A DNA stretch of 64,000 bases from Primulina eburnea (Eukaryota > Streptophyta > Magnoliopsida > Lamiales > Gesneriaceae). A program made the position numbers and the translations under genes. The notes beneath the pieces are model-generated. The model did no database searches, was not told the DNA's origin, and saw nothing but the letters and a program-made list of their open reading frames with translations. The stretch is taken from positions 1 through 64,000 of the forward strand of contig NW_027331028.1 in the NCBI RefSeq assembly GCF_022965805.1, written 5' to 3'. Below, one piece after another: positions 22,048 through 32,653 of this stretch (position 1 is the first letter of the stretch; the number at the start of each line of letters is the position of its first letter).

Positions 22048-23522
22048 TGAGGATTGGTGGCATTTTGGGTATGCCCACCCTTCCTCGAATTCCCAGAAGA
22101 CCTCTTATCTTTGTCTTTGTTTTTCAACTTGATGAGCTCGATATCACTGTCATCATCCATGTCATCAAAGAAGGTGTCAATATGCGCAATTTTGAGCCCC
22201 TTCTTCCCCACGGTCTTAATGGCTTTGTTCTTCTTTTTGTTTTTCTTATTAGCAACATCAATGAAAGGATCCTCAATAGCAACAGGGACAATCAAAGACT
22301 CCCCCAAGTGTGGAAATTCGCTAATTAGCACCCCTTTACCTTTGCTCACGCTTTCCATAATATCAGTCGAAATGACAGTAGCGGAATTGCCATCCTCACA
22401 ACGAGCCATATCCTCAATACTCTCGGTACCTGCGGTTTTCTGTCCCAATTCTGCACTCGGCCCCGGCTTATCCTCAGTATGGATTGGCTTCGGTGGTGCA
22501 CGATAATGAGTACTAGAAGCTCGAGCTCTACCACGAGAGGCAGCTCTATTCCATGTCGCACTCCTCGATCTCTGTCTAGTATAAGATTTCGGCTGTGCAC
22601 TAGTGCCTGGCACATTCTCCCCTCCATTAGTAGTTAGGCAAGTAGCAGCATCATGCCCAGCATTCTTACACGTAGAACAATATTTGATTTCCTGTTCATA
22701 CACAAATTGGATGTCCACCGATCCTGTAGGTAGCTCGACCGAGATAGTATGCACCTTAGGTGAGGCTAAGTCAATATTAATCAAGACCCTAGCAAATTTC
22801 ATGCGTTTGCGCCCTTGAGTTAGCAAGTCCATGTGAATAGGGACACCCAACTCAGCAGCAATATTACTAAGGATAAACTGATTCCAACAGTCAGGAGGAA
22901 GCCCATGGATTTGCACCCATGCCGGGACAGATACAAGATCCTCTTGTCTGAATCTAAAACATCTAGGCATCTCTTTAATGAATAAGTGCAGACCTTGAAT
23001 CAAGTAAGGACCACCCTTAAGGATTGTATCACGCAAATCTGTTGTAGGAAACGAGAAGACTATCCAACCACTCTCATGAGTTTGAAATCTGACATCTTTT
23101 CCCCATTTTTTTACTAACTCATGGAATGCAAAAGAGGAGGGCCTTCCACTAATAACATATCCCAATAAGCAGAACCCATAAGTATTATCCACAGAATCAA
23201 TCACATCATACGAGAACTTCAATGTATTAGAACCACGCTCAATCGGTTTGAGTTTACAGCTCTCATTCGCCAATCGGTTTGCTTTAAACAGATTCACAAA
23301 CGGGATCCTTTGTTGATTACAAGCATTAGGAACAATAGCAAGCACCTTGGGCGCAATATTCTTGTCAATAACGGTATTAGGATGAGCAATTACAGTAGAG
23401 TTCTTGGACAATTCAGTCTTGTCACTCACGAAATTTGGATGTGCATTATCTGCATTATTCATTAACCCCGAACCATTTCCAGCAGGTATACTATCATTCG
23501 GAAGGGGAGTGATTTTAGTCAT
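22044..23522 (-). CDS. LINE ORF1: RNA-binding protein with DUF4283 and zinc knuckle (492 aa)
   Basis: This is the plant LINE ORF1/gag-like protein that binds the LINE transcript. A DUF4283-type region runs from about residue 105 to 250 (KKWGKDVRFQTHESGW, FPTTDLRDTILKGGPY, VPAWVQIHGLPPDCWN). A zinc knuckle of the form C-x2-C-x4-H-x4-C is visible in YCSTCKNAGHDAATC near residue 283. The C-terminal part is basic and low in complexity, with lysine-rich KKNKKKNK. The chosen start at 23522 is the first ATG of the open frame, after a 451-bp leader. The frame is intact and overlaps ORF2. Confidence 0.92.
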   Translation of the reverse strand: MTKITPLPNDSIPAGNGSGLMNNADNAHPNFVSDKTELSKNSTVIAHPNTVIDKNIAPKVLAIVPNACNQQRIPFVNLFKANRLANESCKLKPIERGSNTLKFSYDVIDSVDNTYGFCLLGYVISGRPSSFAFHELVKKWGKDVRFQTHESGWIVFSFPTTDLRDTILKGGPYLIQGLHLFIKEMPRCFRFRQEDLVSVPAWVQIHGLPPDCWNQFILSNIAAELGVPIHMDLLTQGRKRMKFARVLINIDLASPKVHTISVELPTGSVDIQFVYEQEIKYCSTCKNAGHDAATCLTTNGGENVPGTSAQPKSYTRQRSRSATWNRAASRGRARASSTHYRAPPKPIHTEDKPGPSAELGQKTAGTESIEDMARCEDGNSATVISTDIMESVSKGKGVLISEFPHLGESLIVPVAIEDPFIDVANKKNKKKNKAIKTVGKKGLKIAHIDTFFDDMDDDSDIELIKLKNKDKDKRSSGNSRKGGHTQNATNPQ

Positions 23523-23973
23523 GAATCACTCACTTGGACAAATAACCAAACACTTGGCTCAGCGAAGTACCTGAATCGATGTCAAGAACAATCGCGAAAT
23601 TCCTGAAGCAAATGCCCAAATGAATCTCGAATCCAATCACGAATGTGAAATGGAAGTCCAGCAGAAAGTCAATCGAGATTAGCCCAAGATATCTGAATCA
23701 AATGCCTGCTACTGGGATATGATTCCAATCACGAAAATAAATCGTGAATAACCCTGCGAAATAAACGCAGAAATCGAAGAAATACGTTCCACTATTCGAA
23801 GTGAATAACACGGAAAAAACGAGAGAAGGCACCAATATTCAGAAATAATCTCGAATTTAACAGTTGTTAGATTCAAGAAAATCGAAATAAAAAGTAAGAA
23901 CAGTAGCTCCAATCGAAATCGCCATTTTCCCTAGAGAGAGGGGAGAGCACATCTCTCTAAAAATGACTTGTAT
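23523..23973 (-). promoter_or_regulatory. LINE 5' untranslated region / presumed internal promoter
   Basis: The leader of the LINE reaches from the target duplication to ORF1. L1-type elements carry an internal promoter in this position (family knowledge); I do not see a TATA box. Several ATG-containing short frames occur, none protein-like. Confidence 0.5.
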
Positions 23974-24384
23974 AACATCTCATTTTAGCTTTTACAGATG
24001 GGGGAAGCAAGTATGCATCTTCTTTGGTTTTCCATGTCAAAAATTCTTCTCATTTGACAGACCTGGATCATCAAAAACTTATGTCAGGTTTCATGCTATT
24101 TCGTCTTTGAATTTATATCCCGTCTGTTCGCGTATACAATGTACACATCATAATTTACTACGTCCCTCTGTCTCCTCGGAATAACATCAATACATGTTGT
24201 ATCTTAGCATAAATCTGGTAGATATTTATTACTTATGATCTGCAAATGTCCTACACTTTCAGATCCTGTAATAATTTTTGATTCAATACCGAAATAATAT
24301 TAACTTTTAGTTTTAGTTCTTTAAGTTTTGATTCATGACAGAATAGTATACCGAGGATCCAAAGTTTATGAAAGTGCGTAAAAT
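23974..24384 (+). other. Right LINE target duplication (23974-23987) and displaced ABC gene 3' UTR
   Basis: After the right copy of aacatctcatttta, sequence continues as the probable original 3' untranslated region of the ABC transporter, pushed 5.4 kb away from the stop codon by the LINE. It is T-rich with short AATAA-like stretches (for example gaataacatcaata near 24179). The original polyadenylation site cannot be fixed from sequence alone. Confidence 0.6.
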
Positions 24385-24906
24385 TAGGGATGTAATCGAG
24401 TCGAGTCGAGTCGAGTCGAGTCGAGTCGAACTTTTGAATGTTTGAGCTTGGTTCGTTTATAATCGAGCCGAGCTCGAGCTTTATTTAACGAATATATGAA
24501 TGGTTCACGAACTTATTCAAGCTTTTATCGAGCCTAAACAAGCTTAATAAATATGAATTATACATTTAAATTTTCATTAAATTAATTAAAAATAAATTAT
24601 ATATTTAAAGAAAAATATATTATTCTTATTAAAATTTGTAAATTTATTATAATAAATAAATTTAATAGATTTTTCTATATATTTCATAAATAATATGCAA
24701 AATCAAAAATCAAAACTATTATTTTTCATCTAAAAGATTACTCATAAACTTACCCACGAATATGTTCACGAGTTAACAAGTCGAATACTGTAAAGCTTGA
24801 GTTTGGTTTGTTTATCTTAACAACTCTCATTAAACAAGCTCAAACGAACTTTTATCGAATTGAGCTTCGAATAGCTCACAAACGATTTGGTTCATTTACC
24901 TCCTTA
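24385..24906. mobile_element. hAT-like non-autonomous element with TCGAG repeats
   Basis: The ends TAGGGATGTAA (left) and, inverted, TAAGGAGGTAA (right) match in 9 of 11 positions and resemble plant hAT termini. Flanks cgtaaaat (24377-24384) and tataaaat (24907-24914) fit an 8-bp duplication with two mismatches. Subterminal sequence is rich in gagctcgag-type motifs, and the interior is AT-rich with no transposase. Confidence 0.55.
24396..24425. repeat. (TCGAG)6 pentanucleotide microsatellite
   Basis: Six perfect TCGAG units, followed by TCGAA, lie just inside the left end of the hAT-like element. They likely arose by slippage of the subterminal TCGAG motifs. Confidence 0.95.
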
Positions 24907-26400
24907 TATAAAATAGATCTATTCGTGGATGCTAGGCAAAAGAACAGAAATGAAGAGACTTATTTTCATTGTATCGATACAAAACCAGTTCTTAATCATT
25001 AAGTTATATTTTCATTTAAAACTAATAAATGGCAATGACGCACACGCAACGTGTGTAAAATAATGCGACAACAGATATAAATCAAATTACGGCGTTCAAA
25101 AATTCTTTTGAGGTAAACAATAGTGTTATTGACTCTTGTTATTACATTATAATATTTTTGATAAAAATAACATCAAATAAAATATATTATTCATTTGTGT
25201 TCATGGATAATTAAATATCATGTCCTTATACTAAAAAAATATCAAAATATTTTATCACACATAATACAATTTCATGTGTTTTATGAGAACGTGGTTTAGA
25301 GTTGAATCATATGTTTATTTCTGAAAATCAATTTACAGATCCAGAAATCAGTTTAATATTTAAAAATTTGGTTTATTATTCTAAATTTAAAAGGATTAAA
25401 GAATTCTTTAAAAGTATTTGCAAAATAGAGTTCAATACTATTTGCAAAATAGAGCTCAATACTCGCTGTTTAAGTGATATTTTTTTTGTTACAGCCAAAA
25501 TCATGCAAGCCTTTTGTTTTCCTATGATATGAATGATACTTTCGAAATTCAAATTAAAATATTCATGAAGTAGCTTATATGTATCTCTCTTGCATTGTAA
25601 GATGGTGGAGTTATTTCCAAATAAAAAAAAAAGAACATAATTCCATGTAATTAACTATACGAATTTGTAATTAGTTGGGTTTATCTTTCCCAAAGAAAAA
25701 AAGCACACACGTATATTTTAGTATTAATTGTTAAAGTAGATGTTCAGCGATCCAACTTGTGGCTTGAACTTTATTGACTCTTATATAAAAACAATCTTTA
25801 TTTTAATAATAATTTACGTTTTATCCAATTATGACATTTAATTTATTTGTATACTAATGCAACCAGCATAGATAAAGTCATTGAATATGCAAAAGATACC
25901 ATGAGATCTGCCTCTCAACGATACATCACATCGTTATTGAATTCAAATGCAACTAACTCTTCATATGTCAGTGGTTGCAAATTCGATTGAGATATATGAT
26001 TTGAAGACACCGTACTGTACGCTAACAATAACTTAAGGTTCTTGCAGGCACTAAAAATGATACATGGGGGATCATGGGTCGATTCTACTAGACTCTTTTA
26101 CCATGATCCGATGGGTGCAATCTGACTTGAGCTCTGACATTCTTGATCAAGGGGTTGAAAAAAATGAGGCTAGTTAGGATAAGCCAGAATAAGATTAAAT
26201 ATTATTTCGAGTCACATTAAGTTGTGAACTCACGACTAGTTTTATCCTTAAACCATTGATGGTCACACAAGTATCAGATTTTGTGTTCTCATTGAGATAT
26301 TCAAGTTCAAAGAGGTGAATTTGACGATTGTATTTTGATAGAGATCAAACAGATTGTTTATGAAGGAGCTCATAAGCTTAATTGCTAAATTAAGTAAGGA
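24907..26400. other. AT-rich intergenic DNA
   Basis: No convincing gene, LTR or tRNA is seen. Open frames such as 25302-25532 are short and AT-biased. A local 19-bp repeat (gcaaaatagagytcaatact at about 25419 and 25444) is present. Confidence 0.6.
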
Positions 26401-27416
26401 GAGTGAAACTGTCTGTTTTGGTGAAGCAGTTTATAAAAATGGCAGCTGCCAAAAATTGATCGGTGAAAATTTTGATTTTCGAAATTTTCAATTTTTATTA
26501 TATGAACAAGATGTTTTTCATTGATACATCGATGTTATATGATCGTTGATCAGAGTTATAATGAGTACACAATTATTTATTTAGTAAATTTAGATACTAC
26601 TAATTAAATAATAATATTAGTAATTGTGACTGGTATATGTAGGTGATTTTCATGTAATATTCTAGGGAGATGTGAAATAGATCAATTAATTTCTTAATTA
26701 ATTAACAATTAATTAAGAAATTAAATAAGATTTATTTAATTTTAAGTGTATTTCTATACATGTATATATGTCTATATGTATGTGTAGATGTATTATCAAG
26801 AGTTGATATATGTGCATTATCAAGAGTTGACTTTACATGATATATATAACATGAGAATTTTCGTTCATTAATGAAAATAGGAATCCTAATGGAATTACGA
26901 TTATGAATCTTAATAAGAGAATGACTTTTGATTTGACCAGGAATCAAATTCTATAAATATTTTATTAAGGGTGATATGAAATAAGATAGTTTTTGCACAC
27001 TTCTTATCTCCTCCTTCAACAAGTTTTCGACCAACTCTTAAATTTTGGCAAAACTTTCGGCCAAAAACTCTTTCCACCGTGCGCCCTCGTCATCACTAGA
27101 TTTCTGAAATTGTGTGATCCAGTCTTGACGCAAAGTTTGTTTAGATCTCTAGTTCTATCTAAGCAAGTAATCCAGTCTCCGATCATGGACCTGATTAGAC
27201 GATCAAAGGAAGGAGATCCGTTCTAAAGAATTAAAAAAAAAAACCTTCGTTTAAAATTGAGAATAGTTTGGAGCTAGCTTAAATATGCAAAGGTAAACAG
27301 TTCTAAACATCCTATTAAAGTTTTAATTCATACGACGCCCAAGGACGTTTCAAACATCAAAAAAAAAATTTTGAACTTCTGCTGCGCCTTGAGTGCGAGA
27401 AAACGGTACTCCAACA
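26400..27416 (+). repeat. Probable 5' LTR of plus-strand copia element (left end uncertain)
   Basis: The LTR end ...CTCCAACA at 27416 is set by the primer binding site at 27418. A TATA-like tctataaatatt (about 26950) lies 460 bp upstream, as expected for an LTR promoter. I could not find the matching 3' LTR, so the left edge given is only a rough limit. Confidence 0.5.
26686..26724. repeat. Perfect 18-bp inverted repeat, 3-base loop
   Basis: Arms 26686-26703 and 26707-26724 are exact reverse complements around AAC. The arms are AT-rich, so cruciform or hairpin extrusion is plausible; no function is implied. Confidence 0.9.
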
Positions 27417-27417
27417 A

Positions 27418-27430
27418 TGGTATCAGAGCC
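27418..27430 (+). other. Primer binding site of plus-strand copia element
   Basis: tggtatcagagcc matches the usual initiator tRNA-Met primer site and follows the LTR terminus CAACA by one base. Confidence 0.85.
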
Positions 27431-29218
27431 AGTTTTTTTCTCTATCATGTGTTTTTGTTATTATTTAAATCTTGATTAGTATTTTATTTCTAACTACATT
27501 TGAAATTCCATAAAATTAAAGCTTCTGAAATATTTTTTCGAAAACAAAAAAATTATTTTTCGCAACTATCCAGAACTGTTCCGGGAAGCACGGGCGCCCA
27601 AAGGCTGCCAACGGGTAGCCCCTGTAGTTCTGGGTATCGGCATCTGCCCAGACCAGTTTTTTAAATAAAAAAATTAAGGGACAGACATGGTTGTGGGCAG
27701 TCCTATCCACAAAGATTGCTACCCGAACTGTCTGGATAGTGCAAAAATGGGCACTAGCAGGTTGTCTGAGACGGTCTCGAGCAGCTTTGCTCGACAGTGA
27801 TCCTTTTGGGAGGCTTTGGGACGTTTTTATGATTTTTTGAAATTCTTGAGTCAAGATTGATATTTTATGGAAATTAATCAATTACCTTAAAAATAAATTT
27901 TGATTAAAATTTGGAATTTTTCTCACGAAATAAATTTAAAAAGTTATTTACGAGAAATTTAATTAATTGAAGTTAAGTATAAGTATTTGTTTAGCTTATT
28001 AATTATGACTGTTAGTGAAATTTATAAAATACATGATTTGTTGATAATATGTGATATTATGGATTCAATATAATATTTTATATTATATGCTAAAAGGATG
28101 AACGAGCCATGATCAATTTGCTAAGTGTATGTTAGGATATTTCACATGTTGCGTTTTTAATTATTTGATAATTATTTAAAGGGGACCTAGTTTATGGCTC
28201 ATTCTCACCCTTATATTTGTATCTCAATGTCCATGAAAATTTAATGTAAAATATTTGATTTAGTGAGAGATTAAGATTTGAAGATGGTGTGTCCAAATCC
28301 TCAAGAGTTTCGAAGATTGAATACATGTAAAATATAGGAAGCTTATATATTATTGCATTTTCATCCCTACATTTACTTAGGTTTTGGACATTGATCCAAA
28401 TATGGCTCATATGGCTCAATTAGCTTTCGGTTATCAATAATCATTTATTATTTATAACACATGTGATATGTCATAAATAATAAGTATATGCGTTATTATT
28501 AATATAATACAAGAGTTCTTGAATCTAACAAGCATTCAAACAAACATGACACACGATTTTAAAATTAATGATAAGACACAATTTCAAAATTAGAATCCTT
28601 CATTTTGGATAAAATTTAAAGTTTAAATCAAGCTCATTAAAAGAAAAACTAAAAGAAAATTTAATATTTTATTGTTTTTCATCAACGATGGCTGCGATCG
28701 CTATCCGCGCTCAAACCTTGGCCAAGACAATTAGGGGGGTCTGGACACCAGAAAGTTGTGACTTCCACTGACATGCTTGATCTGAATTACGTGGAACTCT
28801 CATAACTTTGGCCTATATAATTAGGGATCTCATAACGACCATCCACTAAGATTCAATATTGATGTGTCAAGTTTGACACATAAAGATAAACAACACCATA
28901 TTAGTGTGCCCTTATCAAACATGAGACAAAACTACCTAAGGGTTGCAAGGTGTTGCAATTGGGCCATATCTTTTAGAAATAATGATTTGACAAGATAATT
29001 AAGATCATACTTTAGTAATTGAGCCTTACGTATCCACTAAGAAAATTGGATTTCCTGTTTTTCATCAGAGGATGATGAAAATATCAAAAATAGTGGGAGA
29101 CAATTCATTAAAACAAAAGTCCATATTTTATGTTTTACAAAATATTTTAAAATAGTTAGTAACGTTTATTTTGTTTCTATTTTAGTTTTTTCATGATATC
29201 TTCGCGAAATCCTCTATA
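27431..29218 (+). other. Long untranslated leader between primer site and gag of copia remnant
   Basis: This 1.8 kb stretch is AT-rich except for 27560-27800 and about 28680-28740. No protein frame is supported. It may include another, unrecognised insertion, since copia leaders are usually shorter. Confidence 0.45.
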
Positions 29219-30530
29219 TGTGATACTCGATCAAAACAAGCTAATCGCACCAAATTAACTGGACTGGCCGAGGAATTTGAAAATTGTTTTAAATTATGAG
29301 AAAATAGCATATGTTCTCAATAAAACTCCTCCAAAAGAGGTTGCTCCCAGCACCTCTGCTGAGTTATTGACTAAGATTGAGAAATGGTAGGACAATGATC
29401 TACAAGCTAAAAGCTATATGCTGGATTATATGTCAAACGAGTTACATGAAGCTATAAATGATGATGACATTTACACATCTACAAGAGTTGTATGGTGAAC
29501 AAACACGTCTACTAAGGCATGCTACTGTCAAGGAGCTCATGGCGTCACGCCTACGAGAAGTGGCCTCGGTCCATGAGAATAATGTGAGGATGATTGGAGT
29601 CATCAAGAAGCTAGTAAGTTTGGATCTTGTTATTTCAAATGAATTGTCTACGGACATTTTACTGCTATCACTACCATTGTCTTTTGATAAGTTTGTGGTA
29701 AACTTCAATATGAACAAGTTGGAGGCCAGTCTTGAATAGTTGATCAACATGCTTACTAGCTATGAAGCAACCATCAAAAAGGAAAAAATAACATGTTTTT
29801 CTAATGGGCTCCTTGTTTGGGACAAATAAAAGTCCAAAAAGGAAGGGGAAGAAATATTCTGCTTTTTCAAAGAAAAACAAATCAACTAAGAAGCAAGCTC
29901 CAAACACTTCTAAAGGGCCCACAAAGCCCGATAAGATAGAAGATGTTTGCTTTCTTTGCAAGAAGCCTGAACATTAAAAGTGCAATTGTAAGGAATATCT
30001 AGCACATAAGAGTTCTGGCAAGGTTATGTTTTATATTGAAGCAAATGTCTCAATTAATCCAACTAATTGGGTACTAGATACTAGATGTGGATCTCATCTA
30101 TTCAATTCATGCAATGATTTGTAGGCGATGACAAGAAGTAGAAAGATAATGGACAGTGAGACTTTTATGAGGATGAGCAATTGAGCAAGAGTTGCTACAA
30201 AGGTCATAGGATACATTTACTTATTATTAAACAATAATTTTAAGTTGTTTTTTAGAGATGTTTTATACGTTCCAAATTTGGTTAAAAACAATATTTTCAT
30301 TTCTATACTTGATAAATATGAATTTTCTTGTTTATTTGCTAAAAAATGTTTGAAATATCTACAATAATGAATGTTTAATTAGAACATGTGAATTGAAAAA
30401 CTATTTCTATAACTTAAAAATAAAAGATATTTTAACAAACCATGTCTAAATAAACACAATATCAACAACAAGCAAAAGAAAACAATATAGTCTAAATCAA
30501 ACACATTTGTGGCATGCTAGGCTATGACAT
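29219..30530 (+). pseudogene. copia gag / zinc knuckle / protease / GAG-pre-integrase remnant
   Basis: Gag begins near LDQNKLIAPNxTG-like sequence (about 29228-29300), then LTHLQELYGEQTR...VKELMASRLREVASVHENN (29458-29739). A zinc knuckle CFLCKKPEH.KCNC has a stop in it (about 29950-29990). A protease-like NWVLDTRCGSHLFNSCNDL follows (about 30068-30122), in which the usual Gly of the DTG-type active site is changed. RDVLYVPNLVKNNIF and LWHAR (to 30520) belong to the region before integrase. Frames are broken repeatedly; it is a dead copy. Confidence 0.8.
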
Positions 30531-30531
30531 A

Positions 30532-31753
30532 TGTAGGACTGAGTGATTATCACTTTATCAAAAATTATAGCTGGTGGTAATGGTGCAACTCAAATCTTTT
30601 AAACCGCACAACAGCTCAAGCACCACTGTTCGATCGCTCTTCCAGCAGGGACAATTATTGCACCCAACAATCTCTCTCCCAATAATTGCAGTCTTTGCAA
30701 TTAGACATGTCAAAACGGGCTGGCGTGGTGGGCCAGCCCCCCACCCCCCGCAACCCGCCATTTTCGCGGGCCTCTAAATGGCCAACCCAGCCCAACCCAC
30801 CTTGGGCCACGGGCTAGACGGGCCGACCCGCTTATTTTTAACCCGCTTATTTTTTTAAGAAAAAAGTACTAAACAATATCGCAGTAAATATAGAAGAAAA
30901 ATATATTTCAGTCAAATAGTTTAATAAATTACTTAAAAACATTAAAATAAGAAATTGAGAAAGTATCGACATAATCCATAAAAAGTAAAGTGCTTAAACC
31001 AAACATGAAGATTGAGACATGGAAGAGAACAGAAAGTCGAGGAAAGAGACAGTTGTAAATTTTAGAAAATATTATGTGTTCAAAAATACACATAATTATG
31101 AAACCTCCGCCGGATCTACAAAATTTCACTACAACTCGTCGGACTTCAAACGAAACCGCTCTTGGGTTCACAAAAAATTGTTATGCTTAAAATTTATTTT
31201 AAGATTCATGAATAAAATTTACAGAAATTTCTTCCCTTTAGATTCATGAATAAAATTTACATAGATTCAGATTTTACCAGAGTGAGTGATGGAAGCAAGG
31301 CCAAGGAGAAAAATAAGAATGAAATAAGATAAGAGAGTGATGGAGACGCGTGAGACTTATTCCAATTTTTATATAAAACTTAAAAATATATATAAAATTC
31401 TACCCTAATTTGGCGGGCCAACCCGCCCCGTTTGGGCTCGACCCATCTTGGCCAGCAACCGAAACGGGCTCAGCCTATTTGGCCCGTCTTCAAATGGGCT
31501 GCTAATTTATCAACCCAACCCGCTCAATTTTAATAGCGGGGCGGGCCTGACCCAATTGACAAGTCTACTTGCAATCAATGAGAATCGAAGCAGTGACCTT
31601 GGCTTTGATACCAATTGTAGGACTTAGTGTTTACCTCTTTACGAAAAGCTATAGATGGTAGTAATGATGCAACTCAAATCTTTCAAATCGCATAACAGCT
31701 CAAGCACCATGGTTCGATCGCTCTTTCAGCGGAGACAATTATTGCACCCAACA
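30532..31753 (-). mobile_element. TRIM (terminal-repeat retrotransposon in miniature) with nested hAT
   Basis: Two direct 138-bp LTRs (30532-30669 and 31616-31753) begin TGTAGGACT and end CCCAACA. Exact 5-bp target duplications ACATA flank them (30527-30531, 31754-31758). On the minus strand a primer site TGGTATCAAAGC lies 2 bp inside the right LTR (complement near 31603-31613), and a purine tract GGGAGAGAGAT touches the left LTR. Without the nested element the whole TRIM would be about 348 bp and has no coding capacity. It sits inside the copia GAG-pre-integrase region. No 5S-like sequence of the Cassandra type was recognised. Confidence 0.92.
30702..31567. mobile_element. hAT-family non-autonomous transposon nested in the TRIM (866 bp)
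   Basis: Ends TAGACATGTCAA and, inverted, TAGACTTGTCAA are near-perfect terminal inverted repeats of plant hAT type. Subterminal regions are rich in GGGCC/GCGGG motifs, as is common in hAT elements. Flanks tttgcaat (30694-30701) and cttgcaat (31568-31575) are an 8-bp duplication with one mismatch. No transposase is present in the AT-rich middle. Confidence 0.9.
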
Positions 31754-32290
31754 ACATATTTCCCAAAGAATGATTCACAGGCTACTGATCCCTAGTTATT
31801 TCCAGTTATTCAGTTACACAAGATATAAAATATATCAGTGTTTCTTAACGAATGATTACTTTGAGTATTTTCCTCTTGATTTAATTTCAAACTCGATCTA
31901 ATTTATCGGTGTAAACATTCTTAGAACACGAGCTATTGCATCTCATCACGTTTTTAGAGGATTTTCTTGATCCAACAGTATGATATAAAATAACAGCAAT
32001 ATTTTATAAAACGAACAATATTTAATTACCTACAAATGATGAATAAATCCAATTATATGGAAGCTATTGCACCTACTGAATTTTGGATCATTCCCATGAC
32101 ACGCGACTAAATTTTCATAGTTTCAAAACTTAATTTCGAGATATTTTCTTAATATATTAAAAAATACTTCATCGGAAGCTATTTTACCTCATTGGATAGT
32201 TAATAAAACTATCAAAGTTATTAATTAATCTAATTCACTCTTGGTCCAATATATCATTTTTATTTGTTCATTGTCGACCTAATACACCTG
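31754..32290 (+). other. Tail of copia remnant and AT-rich intergenic DNA
   Basis: The first about 50 bp continue the copia reading (HISQRMIHRL). Beyond that I see only AT-rich sequence with a thrice-repeated motif like gagctattgcayctcat (about 31930, 32061, 32174). Confidence 0.5.
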
Positions 32291-32293
32291 CCA

Positions 32294-32653
32294 CTAAAAA
32301 AGACTGGCCAATTTCAACTTCTCTACGTTTATCCCTTCACCTAACTCATTTTCATCTTCATCCATTCTAAATATCAAATCCCCCCAAAAATATACCGTCT
32401 CTTCACCAAAATGCATCAACCTAAATTCATCATCATCAGGTATCACATGGTAAAATTTTGAACAATTTAGGTCAGTGAGCAAACAATATTCTAACAAAGA
32501 AAATCGTAAGGGTTGTTTGCGATATACTATCAAATATTCATTACATCCACTGTCATAACTATGTCTACTCATTAAGAACCATATCAATTTAATCGAATTG
32601 TTATAATCTTTAGCACATATAATTAAATTACCAAATTGTGTATTCTGTACCAA
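32294..32653 (-). pseudogene. Possible DUF1985-like fragment (transposon-associated)
   Basis: A 119-residue open frame contains PLRFSLLEYCLLTDLNCSKF and later VYFWGDLIFRM. The first piece resembles the core of DUF1985, a plant domain usually found beside Ulp1-type proteases in Mutator-like elements. The resemblance is from memory of the pattern only. No adjacent peptidase or transposase is seen, so if real it is a fragment. It could also be a chance frame. Confidence 0.35.

Larger units (their letters stand above)
18610..23973 (-). mobile_element. Full-length L1-type LINE (non-LTR retrotransposon)
   Basis: On the minus strand: 5' untranslated region of about 451 bp (23523-23973), ORF1 (22044-23522), ORF2 (18727-22047), a short 3' untranslated region (18633-18726), and an A tail of 23 residues (seen as T at 18610-18632). 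It is bounded by a perfect 14-bp target duplication. Both ORFs are open from end to end, which with the perfect duplication and homogeneous tail suggests a young and possibly competent copy. It lies antisense to the ABC transporter gene, immediately behind its stop codon. Confidence 0.96.
26400..31800 (+). mobile_element. Ty1/copia retrotransposon remnant (5' part), host of nested TRIM and hAT
   Basis: Plus-strand order: LTR end, primer site TGGTATCAGAGCC (27418-27430), long leader, gag, zinc knuckle, protease, GAG-pre-integrase. A TRIM (30532-31753) interrupts the GAG-pre-integrase segment, whose reading resumes after 31754 (HISQRMIHRL). No RT or 3' LTR is seen, so the 3' half is lost. The coding part is full of stops. 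Confidence 0.75.

Noticed and set aside
30532..30669. Cassandra-type TRIM with 5S rRNA-like LTR
   Set aside because: I looked for the 5S promoter boxes in the LTR and did not recognise them on either strand.
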